DNA of 32,408 nucleotides. Origin: Bacteroidia bacterium (GTDB taxonomy: Bacteria; Bacteroidota; Bacteroidia; Bacteroidales; Azobacteroidaceae). The position numbers were made by a program, and so were the translations under genes. Below, piece by piece: positions 25,812 through 32,408 of this stretch. Position 1 is the stretch's first letter, and each line of letters starts with the position of its first letter. The stretch covers positions 1-32,408 of the forward strand of contig BNTW01000026.1 in the NCBI GenBank assembly GCA_025996895.1, read 5' to 3'. The notes under the pieces were generated by a model. That model did no database searches, was not told where the DNA came from, and saw only the letters and a list, made by a program, of their open reading frames with translations.

Positions 25812-26411
25812 ATGAATATAAATTGCATATTATTTGACGACTTTGAAACATTGGATTTATTTGGACCCGTTGAAGTATTTGGAAATATAGATGAATACGA
25901 AATCAAATATTATTCAATGAATGGTGGAATAATAACCAGCTCCCAAAATGTTAAAATATTAACCGAAAATATAATGGAAAATGAAATAGAAGGAATATTA
26001 GTAATACCCGGCGGAAAGGGCACAAGAACATTAGTTAATGATAATCACTTTATCAAATCCTTAAAGGATATTATAGAAAAATCAATATGGTGCTTAACTA
26101 TCTGTACAGGTTCCGCTCTTTTGGCTAAAACAGAATTGATAAATAATCATAAGGCTACCTCAAATAAAAATGCTTTTGAATGGGTAAAAAGTATTAATGA
26201 AAAAGTAAATTGGATATATGATGCAAGATGGATTGTCGATGGAAAGTATTACACCTCTGCAGGAATTTCAGCGGGAATCGATATGGCACTTGGATTTATT
26301 TCTGATAGATTCAATGACAACAGAGCAAATGATGTAGCGAAAAACATGGAATATGTTGGAATAAAAAAAATTACAGTATGCAAAATCGTCAATCATTTAG
26401 AAAAGCATTAG
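25812..26411 (+). CDS. DJ-1/PfpI-family protein with a frameshifted C-terminus
   Basis: From the ATG at 25812 (M-N-I-N-C-I-L-F; an in-frame ATG at 25797 is possible) the product is 199 residues. It has the family's N-terminal D-F-E-T-L-D-L-F-G-P-V-E-V-F, the I-P-G-G motif near residue 65 and the nucleophile elbow I-C-T-G-S with Cys98. Members include glyoxalase-, amidase- and protease-like enzymes and transcription-regulator domains; this one has only the enzyme-like domain. After A-K-N-M-E-Y-V (26357) the sequence departs from the family. Adding one T at 26355-26359 would restore Y-V-W-N and carry the frame straight into the start of the next gene, so the natural C-terminus appears lost. The gene is distinctly AT-rich compared with the ribosomal genes around it. 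Confidence 0.78.
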   Translation: MNINCILFDDFETLDLFGPVEVFGNIDEYEIKYYSMNGGIITSSQNVKILTENIMENEIEGILVIPGGKGTRTLVNDNHFIKSLKDIIEKSIWCLTICTGSALLAKTELINNHKATSNKNAFEWVKSINEKVNWIYDARWIVDGKYYTSAGISAGIDMALGFISDRFNDNRANDVAKNMEYVGIKKITVCKIVNHLEKH

Positions 26412-26847
26412 TAATAATTATGTTTTTATTATTTCCTGTTACTATCTTTTATTTTTCGCCATACATAATTATTTTGGGAGCAATTTCGGGAGTGGCAGCA
26501 GGCAGTTTGGTTATTTTTGCCGCATTATTTGTTTTATCTATCTTTTTTGGAAGATACCTTTGCGGATATTTTTGCCCGTTAGGCGGTTTGCAGGAATGTC
26601 TTATTCTTGCGAAAAACAAAAAAGTAAATGGTAAAAAAACTTAACATACCCTCACTCCGTCTTATTTCTGATAAAGATAAATGTATCGGTTGCAAGCGTT
26701 GTTCGGAAAAATGTTCAATGAGTTTGGATGTTATGAAAATGGCAAAAAAAAGAAAATTTTGAAAATTCGGAATGTATATTATGTGGAGAATGTGTAGATG
26801 TTTGTCCCCACAAGGTTATAAAATATACGTTCAGTGCAGAAAAATAA
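26378..26847 (+). pseudogene. Broken membrane-bound 4Fe-4S (NapH/YccM-like) protein
   Basis: The first frame (26378-26644, 88 residues) has two hydrophobic segments and the motif G-R-Y-L-C-G-Y-F-C-P-L-G-G-L-Q-E, typical of NapH/YccM-like ferredoxin-membrane proteins. A run of seven A at 26633-26639 shifts the frame. One base fewer would continue to K-L-N-I-P-S-L-R-L and the first cluster C-I-G-C-K-R-C-S-E-K-C. A second shift at the T4 run (26757-26760) separates this from the second cluster C-I-L-C-G-E-C-V-D-V-C-P, ending at 26847. Compared with relatives of about 280 residues, some 100 residues with further membrane segments are missing between the parts. The gene is therefore decayed by one internal deletion and two frameshifts. 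Role if intact: electron transfer at the membrane. Confidence 0.75.
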
Positions 26848-26854
26848 AAACACA

Positions 26855-26950
26855 ATGAAAGATTTGCAATATTTACGCGATGAACAAGTTTTGGTAATGA
26901 TTGGAAAAGGGAAAGGAAGTGTATATGTATTAAGAGAAGAAAACGGGTAA
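26855..26950 (+). pseudogene. Winged-helix C-terminal fragment of a larger regulator or AAA-type protein
   Basis: A 31-residue frame contains D-L-Q-Y-L-R-D-E-Q-V-L and I-G-K-G-K-G-S-V-Y-V-L. This resembles the last helix and wing of the C-terminal winged helix found in AlbA_2-type putative DNA-binding and Fic-like proteins. It is too short to fold alone and looks like the surviving end of a deleted gene. It lies directly before the terminator at 26960-27004. Confidence 0.45.
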
Positions 26951-26959
26951 ATTATACAC

Positions 26960-27004
26960 AAACAGGAAGAAAATTTTTAGTCTTCTTCCTGTTTGATTTT
27001 TTTG
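26960..27004 (+). terminator. Intrinsic terminator closing the inserted plus-strand block
   Basis: AAACAGGAAGAA (26960-26971) and TTCTTCCTGTTT (26983-26994) form a perfect 12 bp stem with an 11 nt loop, followed by GATTTTTTT on the plus strand. On the minus strand the flanking sequence is less T-rich, but it could also end the transcript from rpsN and the small membrane protein. Confidence 0.85.
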
Positions 27005-27016
27005 CAGAAACACTCT

Positions 27017-27238
27017 TTATAAATTTATAAAAGTACGATTCCGTTTATGAATTGCTTTTCCTTCATAAAACTTCATAAAGGAACCCCCAAGAGTCAGCCC
27101 TATACCTGCTATGACAAAAACAATCCATAATGAAACAAATGAATCGGCATTGCTTATATGAAGCATCATATAAATCAATGATGTAAGCAAAATAATAATG
27201 CCTAAGCCAAGATACAAGTTACTTACGACTCTTTTCAT
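27017..27238 (-). CDS. Small two-helix membrane protein following rpsN
   Basis: The 73-residue product has two hydrophobic segments (about residues 8-27 and 36-53), a positively charged N-terminus and a basic C-terminal tail (F-Y-E-G-K-A-I-H-K-R-N-R). It starts 20 bp after the rpsN stop on the same strand, so it is probably co-transcribed with the upstream ribosomal genes and ends at the hairpin at 26960-26994. It is not a ribosomal protein and no family was recognised. Its position suggests it came with the block that split the operon. Confidence 0.65.
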   Translation of the reverse strand: MKRVVSNLYLGLGIIILLTSLIYMMLHISNADSFVSLWIVFVIAGIGLTLGGSFMKFYEGKAIHKRNRTFINL

Positions 27239-27258
27239 AATTTATAATTTTTATTTTC

Positions 27259-27528
27259 TTACCAGCTCGCTTTTTTCAATCCCGGGATTAATCCGGCAGA
27301 AGCCATTTCGCGCAATTGAATACGCGAAATACCGAATTGGCGAACGTATCCTTTCGGACGTCCGGTGATTTTGCAACGATTGTGTAACCGTACCGGTGAA
27401 GCATTTTTTGGCAACGCCTGCAAAGCATCATAATTGCCTTCTTTCTTCAACTGTGCTCTTTTGGCAGCATATTTGGCCACTAATTTCGCACGTTTCACCT
27501 CACGGGCTTTCATTGATTCTTTAGCCAT
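27259..27528 (-). CDS. rpsN: 30S ribosomal protein S14 (zinc-free long form)
   Basis: The 89-residue protein has [26 protein letters not shown] and [12 protein letters not shown]. The CxxC pairs of the short zinc form are absent. It is the last ribosomal gene before the interrupting block. Confidence 0.97.
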   Translation of the reverse strand: MAKESMKAREVKRAKLVAKYAAKRAQLKKEGNYDALQALPKNASPVRLHNRCKITGRPKGYVRQFGISRIQLREMASAGLIPGLKKASW

Positions 27529-27533
27529 ATTCT

Positions 27534-28085
27534 TTAATTATTCTTTTTAAAAGGTAAACCAAATTCTCTCAACAACGCATACCCCTCTTCATCTGTTTTC
27601 GCAGAGGTTACAAAGGTAATATTCATTCCCAATATTTTGGTAATATTATCAATATTTATTTCGGGAAAAATAATTTGTTCCTCAATACCAAGGGTATAAT
27701 TACCTCTGCCGTCGAGTTTACTTTCGATACCTTTGAAGTCGCGAATACGAGGCAAAGCCACGCGTACCAAGCGTTCCAAAAATTCGTACATCTGCTCACG
27801 GCGTAACGTAACCATCACACCAATAGGCATTTTGCGACGAAGTTTGAAATTGGATATATCCTTTTTGGAAATAGTCGCTACCGCTTTTTGACCGGTGATA
27901 GTGGTTAATTCCTGAATAGCTACATCTATAATTTTCTTATCGGCTACGGCTGCGCCCAGACCTTGATTGACTACAATCTTTTTCAGTACAGGAACCTGCA
28001 TAACGGAAGAATAATTAAATTCTTTGATTAAAACAGGGACAATTCTTTCCTGATATTCTTTTTTGAGATTTGCTGTATTACTCAT
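27534..28085 (-). CDS. rplE: 50S ribosomal protein L5
   Basis: The 183-residue protein binds 5S rRNA in the central protuberance. Signatures include [20 protein letters not shown] and [16 protein letters not shown]. Its ATG overlaps the rplX stop by one base (TAATG), and a GGGGAGG sequence lies 10 bp upstream. Confidence 0.98.
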   Translation of the reverse strand: MSNTANLKKEYQERIVPVLIKEFNYSSVMQVPVLKKIVVNQGLGAAVADKKIIDVAIQELTTITGQKAVATISKKDISNFKLRRKMPIGVMVTLRREQMYEFLERLVRVALPRIRDFKGIESKLDGRGNYTLGIEEQIIFPEINIDNITKILGMNITFVTSAKTDEEGYALLREFGLPFKKNN

Positions 28086-28405
28086 TACTTAATTTCCTCC
28101 CCTGATTTTTTAGCGTAACGCACCAACACTCCTTTTGCATTCAACTTACGACCGATACGGGTCGGTTTGCCGCTTTTCGGATCCAATACGTTCAGATTTG
28201 AAATATGAATCGGAGCTTCTTTTTTCGTAATTCCTCCCTGAGGACTTTTTGCATTCGGCTTCGTACTTTTGGATACCATATTAACGCCTTCTACCAGAGC
28301 GCGTTGTTTTTCGATATACACTTTCAGCACACGTCCTGTCTTGCCTTTGTCTTCGCCGGCATTCACAAAAACGGTATCGCCTTTTTTTATATGTAATTTG
28401 CTCAT
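28085..28405 (-). CDS. rplX: 50S ribosomal protein L24
   Basis: The 106-residue protein with a KOW motif near its start ([18 protein letters not shown]) is an early-assembly 23S rRNA-binding protein. Length is normal. Its stop overlaps the rplE start. Confidence 0.97.
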   Translation of the reverse strand: MSKLHIKKGDTVFVNAGEDKGKTGRVLKVYIEKQRALVEGVNMVSKSTKPNAKSPQGGITKKEAPIHISNLNVLDPKSGKPTRIGRKLNAKGVLVRYAKKSGEEIK

Positions 28406-28431
28406 TTCTTTTATGAATTATGCATAATTGG

Positions 28432-28797
28432 TTATAAAACTTCCGGTGCTAAAGAAACGATCTTCATATTCACAGCACGAAGTTCGCGGGCAACCGGACC
28501 AAAAATACGGCTACCACGAATTTCACCGGCATTGTTCAACAACACACATGCGTTGTCGTCAAAGCGGATATAAGAGCCATCGGTGCGACGGATTTCTTTT
28601 TTCGTGCGTACAATAATCGCTTTGGATACTGCACCTTTTTTAATATCACTCGACGGGATAACATTTTTAACAGCTACGACAATTATATCCCCAACAGAAG
28701 CGTAACGTCTTCTTGTACCGCCTAATACGCGGATGCAAAGTACTTCTCTCGCACCGGAATTATCGGCTACCGCTAATCTTGATTCTTGTTGTATCAT
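28432..28797 (-). CDS. rplN: 50S ribosomal protein L14
   Basis: The 121-residue protein starts [19 protein letters not shown]. It has the C-terminal [24 protein letters not shown]. It lies at the subunit interface. Normal length. Confidence 0.98.
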   Translation of the reverse strand: MIQQESRLAVADNSGAREVLCIRVLGGTRRRYASVGDIIVVAVKNVIPSSDIKKGAVSKAIIVRTKKEIRRTDGSYIRFDDNACVLLNNAGEIRGSRIFGPVARELRAVNMKIVSLAPEVL

Positions 28798-28799
28798 AA

Positions 28800-29057
28800 T
28801 TATTTCGCTTTTTCAATGATTTCCACTAAACGCCATCTCTTGGTTTTGCTCAACGGACGAGTTTCCATGATTTTTACGGTATCACCGATATTGCATTCAT
28901 TTTTTTCGTCATGGGCATGGAACTTACGTGTTTTATTCACGAATTTTCCGTAGATAGGGTGTTTTTCCTTCCATTTCACAGCAACAGTAATGGATTTCTC
29001 CATTTTATTACTGGAAACAACCCCAATTCTTTCTTTTCTTAAATTTCTCGTTTCCAT
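28800..29057 (-). CDS. rpsQ: 30S ribosomal protein S17
   Basis: The 85-residue OB-fold protein begins [19 protein letters not shown] and has [27 protein letters not shown]. It is a primary 16S rRNA binder. It ends 2 bp before rplN. Confidence 0.97.
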   Translation of the reverse strand: METRNLRKERIGVVSSNKMEKSITVAVKWKEKHPIYGKFVNKTRKFHAHDEKNECNIGDTVKIMETRPLSKTKRWRLVEIIEKAK

Positions 29058-29066
29058 TCAGCTGCT

Positions 29067-29270
29067 TTATTTTTTGTTTTCTTCCAGTTCTCTTCTGCGC
29101 AATTCTGTTTTTATGCGCGCAATCTCTCTGCGTGATTGTGTAAGCACTGCAGGACTATCCAGCGGCGAAATACTGTGATTGATTTTCTTTTGTTCGTAAG
29201 CTTTCACTTTTGTTTCAATCTGTTCTTTCAACTCCGGAGTTGCTAAATCTCTAATTTCTGCAATTTTCAT
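29067..29270 (-). CDS. rpmC: 50S ribosomal protein L29
   Basis: The 67-residue helical protein starts M-K-I-A-E-I-R-D-L and has the C-terminal L-T-Q-S-R-R-E-I-A-R-I-K-T-E-L-R-R-R-E. It sits at the tunnel exit. Length and place between rplP and rpsQ are standard. Confidence 0.95.
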   Translation of the reverse strand: MKIAEIRDLATPELKEQIETKVKAYEQKKINHSISPLDSPAVLTQSRREIARIKTELRRRELEENKK

Positions 29271-29275
29271 AACGA

Positions 29276-29710
29276 TTATACATTTTCATTATTAAAATCA
29301 TAATCATGTCTTACCACAAACTTAGTCGTTACCGGAAGTTTTTGAGCCGCTAATCTCAACGCTTCTTTCGCCACTTCAAAGGACACTCCTTCAATTTCAA
29401 AAAGGATTCTTCCCGGCGTAACCGGAGCTACAAATCCTTCGGGAGCGCCTTTCCCTTTACCCATACGCACTTCGGCCGGCTTTTTCGTAATCGGTTTGTC
29501 CGGGAAAATACGCACCCAAACTTGACCTTGACGTTGCATGTAACGAGTTACAGCCACACGCGCAGCTTCAATCTGGCGTCCGGTAATCCATTTGGATTGC
29601 AACGTTTTTATACCAAAAGAACCGAAAGCCAATTGATTACCCCGTTGGGCATTGCCTTTCATTCGACCTTTTTGCGATCTTCTGAATTTTGTTTTTTTCG
29701 GTTGTAACAT
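29276..29710 (-). CDS. rplP: 50S ribosomal protein L16
   Basis: The 144-residue protein starts [16 protein letters not shown] and includes [13 protein letters not shown] and [10 protein letters not shown]. It organises the A-site region of the large subunit. Normal length. Confidence 0.98.
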   Translation of the reverse strand: MLQPKKTKFRRSQKGRMKGNAQRGNQLAFGSFGIKTLQSKWITGRQIEAARVAVTRYMQRQGQVWVRIFPDKPITKKPAEVRMGKGKGAPEGFVAPVTPGRILFEIEGVSFEVAKEALRLAAQKLPVTTKFVVRHDYDFNNENV

Positions 29711-29726
29711 TTCTTTTTCAGTTTAA

Positions 29727-30542
29727 TCATTTTTTGTCTCTGGTACGGCGGCGGTTTCTGTCACCTCTGTCGCCTCTTTCACCTCTATCATTTCTGTCGC
29801 TTCTGTCGCCGCGTCCACTTCCTCTGTCACCTCTGTCGCCTCGACGTTCTCCTCTATTTTCGGAGGATCCGCGTCCGGTTTCTTTGGCAGTTGTAAATTG
29901 CGGAGAAAGGTCTTTTTTACCATAGATTTCACCGCGACAAATCCATACTTTCACACCCAACAAACCGACTTTAGTCAATGCTTCTCCCAAAGCATAGTCA
30001 ATGTCTGCCCGCAATGTGTGTAAGGGAGTTCTACCTTCCTTATACATTTCGGAACGTGCCATTTCAGCACCGTTCAGACGACCGGAAATCTGCACTTTAA
30101 TACCTTCCGCTCCCATACGCATCGTCGAAGCAATAGCGGTTTTGATTGCACGACGGTACGCCATTTTGCCTTCCAGCTGGCGGGCGATATTGTTGGCTAC
30201 AATTGTAGCGTCCAATTCAGGCCGTTTCACTTCAAAGATATTGATTTGAATTTCCTTATCGGTAATTTTCTTCAATTCTTCTTTCAATTTATCGACTTCC
30301 TGTCCCCCCTTACCGATGATAATGCCCGGACGAGCCGTGCATACGGTAATGGTTACAAGTTTCAATGTACGTTCAATAACAATGCGAGATACACTTGCTT
30401 TGGAAAGACGGGCGTTCAAATACTTACGGATCTGGCTGTCTTCATACAAAGTATCACCATAATTATTGCCGCCGTACCAGTTGGAATCCCACCCTCGGAT
30501 AATTCCCAAACGATTACTTATCGGATTTACTTTCTGTCCCAT
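29727..30542 (-). CDS. rpsC: 30S ribosomal protein S3 with an Arg/Gly/Asp-rich tail
   Basis: The ATG at 30540-30542 (M-G-Q-K-V-N-P) is the family start and gives 271 residues; a TTG codon 6 bp upstream is not needed. The KH domain ([11 protein letters not shown] near residue 72-82) and the C-terminal domain (residues 110-215) are normal. They line the mRNA entry tunnel and have helicase activity with S4 and S5. After residue 220 comes a tail of about 48 residues made of R-G-D-R, R-S-D-R and R-N-D-R units, encoded by imperfect 9 bp repeats. Basic tails are common on Bacteroidetes S3 but vary greatly in sequence. Confidence 0.97.
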   Translation of the reverse strand: MGQKVNPISNRLGIIRGWDSNWYGGNNYGDTLYEDSQIRKYLNARLSKASVSRIVIERTLKLVTITVCTARPGIIIGKGGQEVDKLKEELKKITDKEIQINIFEVKRPELDATIVANNIARQLEGKMAYRRAIKTAIASTMRMGAEGIKVQISGRLNGAEMARSEMYKEGRTPLHTLRADIDYALGEALTKVGLLGVKVWICRGEIYGKKDLSPQFTTAKETGRGSSENRGERRGDRGDRGSGRGDRSDRNDRGERGDRGDRNRRRTRDKK

Positions 30543-30548
30543 GAGCAA

Positions 30549-30953
30549 TTAATTTTGTATTTCGTTTTTTGTATCTACAAACAAAGTAACGTGGTTGGAA
30601 CGTTTGCGAACGCGGTACCCGCGACCTTGCGGTGCAGGGCGCATGCGTTTCAACATCGTAGCCGAATCCACATTAATTGACGTTACATATAATTCTCCAT
30701 TTTCTGCTTGCTGACCGGTTTTTTGTTCCCAATTGGAAATAGCCGATTTAAGCAACTTTTCCACCTTCGCCGCAGCCTCTTTGTTAGAGTATTTCAAAAC
30801 GCCCAACGCACGGAAAACTTCCATACCACGAATCATGTCGGCCACGAGGCGCATTTTTCGGGGAGAAGTCGGCACGTTGTTCAGTTTTGCAAAATACTGC
30901 GTTTTGCGGGCTTCTTTTCTATGTTCTGCTGATATTCTTTTTCTTGCACCCAT
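30549..30953 (-). CDS. rplV: 50S ribosomal protein L22
   Basis: The 134-residue tunnel-lining protein shows [14 protein letters not shown] and the beta-hairpin region [18 protein letters not shown]. It is 6-7 bp from both neighbours. Confidence 0.98.
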   Translation of the reverse strand: MGARKRISAEHRKEARKTQYFAKLNNVPTSPRKMRLVADMIRGMEVFRALGVLKYSNKEAAAKVEKLLKSAISNWEQKTGQQAENGELYVTSINVDSATMLKRMRPAPQGRGYRVRKRSNHVTLFVDTKNEIQN

Positions 30954-30959
30954 AATTTT

Positions 30960-31229
30960 TTATTTTTTCTTGTTTCCTGCGTGGCCGCGGAATTGGCGGG
31001 TAGGAGAGAACTCACCTAATTTATGGCCTACCATATTTTCCGTAACATAAACAGGAATAAATTTATTACCATTATGAACTGCAACGGTATGCCCTACAAA
31101 GTCGGGCGAAATCATTGAAGCTCTTGCCCATGTCTTAACGACAGCTTTTTTACCGCTCTCATTCATCGTTAGAATTTTCTTTTCTAACTTGACATTGATA
31201 TAAGGGCCTTTTTTTAATGAACGACTCAT
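30960..31229 (-). CDS. rpsS: 30S ribosomal protein S19
   Basis: The 89-residue head protein starts [11 protein letters not shown] and has [30 protein letters not shown]. Normal length and position. Confidence 0.98.
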   Translation of the reverse strand: MSRSLKKGPYINVKLEKKILTMNESGKKAVVKTWARASMISPDFVGHTVAVHNGNKFIPVYVTENMVGHKLGEFSPTRQFRGHAGNKKK

Positions 31230-31251
31230 AATTTACTCTTAATTAATCAGG

Positions 31252-32076
31252 TTATTTTTTTCTGTTCTCAATAATGTACTTGGAAGAATGTTTTTTCGGT
31301 GCTCTTGTTTTCAAGCCCTTAGCATACAATCCTTTGCGAGATCTCGGATGTCCTCCTGAAGCGCGGCCTTCACCACCACCCATCGGGTGATCCACCGGAT
31401 TCATTACAACTCCACGCACACGCGGGCGACGGCCTAACCATCTTGTTCTACCCGCTTTCCCTGATTTTTCCAAAGCATGATCTGAATTGCCCACACTACC
31501 AACGGTAGCTTTACAAGCAGCAAGTATTTTACGCGTTTCGCCCGAAGGCATTTTGATGATTGCATAATCACCTTCGCGTGAAACCACTTGAGCGAATGCT
31601 CCTGCAGAACGAACCATTTTAGCACCCTGTCCCGGACGTAATTCAATGTTATGAATGACCGTACCCAGCGGAATACTAATTAACGGAAGCGCGTTGCCGA
31701 TTTCCGGCGCAGCGTCTTTTCCTGAAATCACTGTTTGGTTTACTTCCAAGCCATTGGGCGCGAGGATATACGTTTTCGCCCCATCGGCATAATACAACAA
31801 TGCAATGCGAGCCGAACGGTTAGGATCATACTCGATTGTTTTTACTGTTGCAGGAACTCCATCTTTGTTTCTCTTGAAATCGATTAATCTGAATTTGCGT
31901 TTGTGTCCGCCGCCGATTTGGCGCATCGTACGATGTCCCTCGGCATTGCGTCCGCCCGAATTCCTTTTACCGAAAACAAGAGATTTTTCCGGTACAGCAG
32001 CAGTGATTTCACTAAATGTACCGATAATCTTGTGTCTTTGCCCCGGTGTTGCGGGTTTTAATTTACGAATTCCCAT
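31252..32076 (-). CDS. rplB: 50S ribosomal protein L2
   Basis: The 274-residue protein is needed for subunit association and peptidyl-transferase activity. The signature [16 protein letters not shown] (about residues 221-236) keeps the conserved histidine of the peptidyl-transferase region. The N-terminal [11 protein letters not shown] is typical of the phylum. Confidence 0.98.
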   Translation of the reverse strand: MGIRKLKPATPGQRHKIIGTFSEITAAVPEKSLVFGKRNSGGRNAEGHRTMRQIGGGHKRKFRLIDFKRNKDGVPATVKTIEYDPNRSARIALLYYADGAKTYILAPNGLEVNQTVISGKDAAPEIGNALPLISIPLGTVIHNIELRPGQGAKMVRSAGAFAQVVSREGDYAIIKMPSGETRKILAACKATVGSVGNSDHALEKSGKAGRTRWLGRRPRVRGVVMNPVDHPMGGGEGRASGGHPRSRKGLYAKGLKTRAPKKHSSKYIIENRKK

Positions 32077-32086
32077 TTATTTGTTT

Positions 32087-32380
32087 TTAGATATTTGCAA
32101 AAAAATCAATAGTTTCGCCTTCTTTCAAAGTAACAATTGCTTTTTTAAAGGCTGCTTCTTTTCCATTCACTACTCCCGATTTGGTGTATCTCGATTTCCG
32201 TTTGCCGTCGTAGTTCATGGTGTTGATTTTCACCACTTTCACGCCGTACAAATCTTCGATAGCCGCTTTAATTTCCAATTTGTTGGCATCAGGAGTTACA
32301 CGAAATCCTACGCGGTTGGCCTTTTTCTCGGTAATCGCGGTTTGTTTCTCGGTTACGATAGGTTTAATAATAATTCCCAT
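32087..32380 (-). CDS. rplW: 50S ribosomal protein L23
   Basis: The 97-residue protein at the tunnel exit, docking site for trigger factor and SRP, starts M-G-I-I-I-K-P-I-V-T-E-K-Q. It includes K-A-N-R-V-G-F-R-V-T-P-D-A-N-K and V-K-V-V-K-I-N-T-M-N-Y-D-G-K. An AAAGGAGG motif (32389-32396) lies 8 bp upstream. The preceding gene, expected to be rplD, lies beyond the right edge of the window. Confidence 0.97.
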   Translation of the reverse strand: MGIIIKPIVTEKQTAITEKKANRVGFRVTPDANKLEIKAAIEDLYGVKVVKINTMNYDGKRKSRYTKSGVVNGKEAAFKKAIVTLKEGETIDFFANI

Positions 32381-32408
32381 TGTTTTTTCCTCCTTTACTT
32401 AAAAATTG

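Noticed and set aside
26355..26760. Treating all frameshifts in the inserted block as sequencing errors
   Set aside because: Two of them are in homopolymers, so error is possible. But the adjacent genes also lack large internal segments, and all essential genes nearby, with similar homopolymers, are intact; decay is the simpler reading.
1..32408. CRISPR arrays, tRNA or rRNA genes, prophage genes
   Set aside because: No regularly spaced direct repeats, cloverleaf-like sequences, rRNA-like blocks or phage structural genes were recognised anywhere in the window.

Overview
The window is a chromosomal segment from a member of the Bacteroidota, most likely order Bacteroidales. The clues are the gene content of the S10-spc-alpha ribosomal locus (map, infA and rpmJ between secY and rpsM), recurrent promoters of the form TTTG-N18/20-TAnnTTTG, an Arg/Gly/Asp-rich tail on ribosomal protein S3, and Bacteroidetes-type ECF sigma/anti-sigma and sugar-isomerase-like lipoprotein genes. 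No tRNA, rRNA or CRISPR array was seen.

Region 1 (1-8400, minus strand) is a restriction/defence-like operon. In transcription order it has a small XRE-type regulator, a 1126-residue fusion of a PLD-type nuclease domain with an SNF2-like helicase, a DUF1016/YhcG PD-(D/E)XK nuclease, and a large Eco57I/PglX-like adenine-N6 DNA methyltransferase. The methyltransferase is frameshifted between motif X and motif I (about 1845) and its C-terminus is cut off near 124, probably by an insertion whose tail lies at the left edge. Several perfect or near-perfect palindromes sit in frame inside the DUF1016 and helicase genes.

Region 2 (8470-16600): purL (plus strand) converges with, and overlaps, a lipoprotein of the sugar phosphate isomerase/epimerase type. 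Next come a GIY-YIG ORF extended by repeat-derived sequence and fused to the remnant of another gene, an ECF sigma / anti-sigma / exported-protein operon, and an FkbM-family methyltransferase.

Region 3 (16629-32380, minus strand) is the ribosomal locus. Transcription runs rplW, rplB, rpsS, rplV, rpsC, rplP, rpmC, rpsQ, rplN, rplX, rplE, rpsN, then rpsH, rplF, rplR, rpsE, rpmD, rplO, secY, map, infA, rpmJ, rpsM, rpsK, rpsD, rpoA, rplQ. It ends at a clear intrinsic terminator at 16570-16603. All of these genes look intact.

The most striking feature is a roughly 2.5 kb block (24727-27240) that splits this normally continuous operon between rpsN and rpsH. It carries plus-strand gene remnants: an internally deleted S41-type peptidase, a DJ-1/PfpI protein with a shifted C-terminus, a frameshifted and internally deleted membrane 4Fe-4S protein, and a winged-helix tail. 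They end at a strong terminator. A small membrane-protein gene follows rpsN. A Bacteroidetes-type promoter has its -7 and -33 elements placed to restart transcription of rpsH and the downstream genes. Calls rest on reading the sequence and on recall of protein families; no searches were run.
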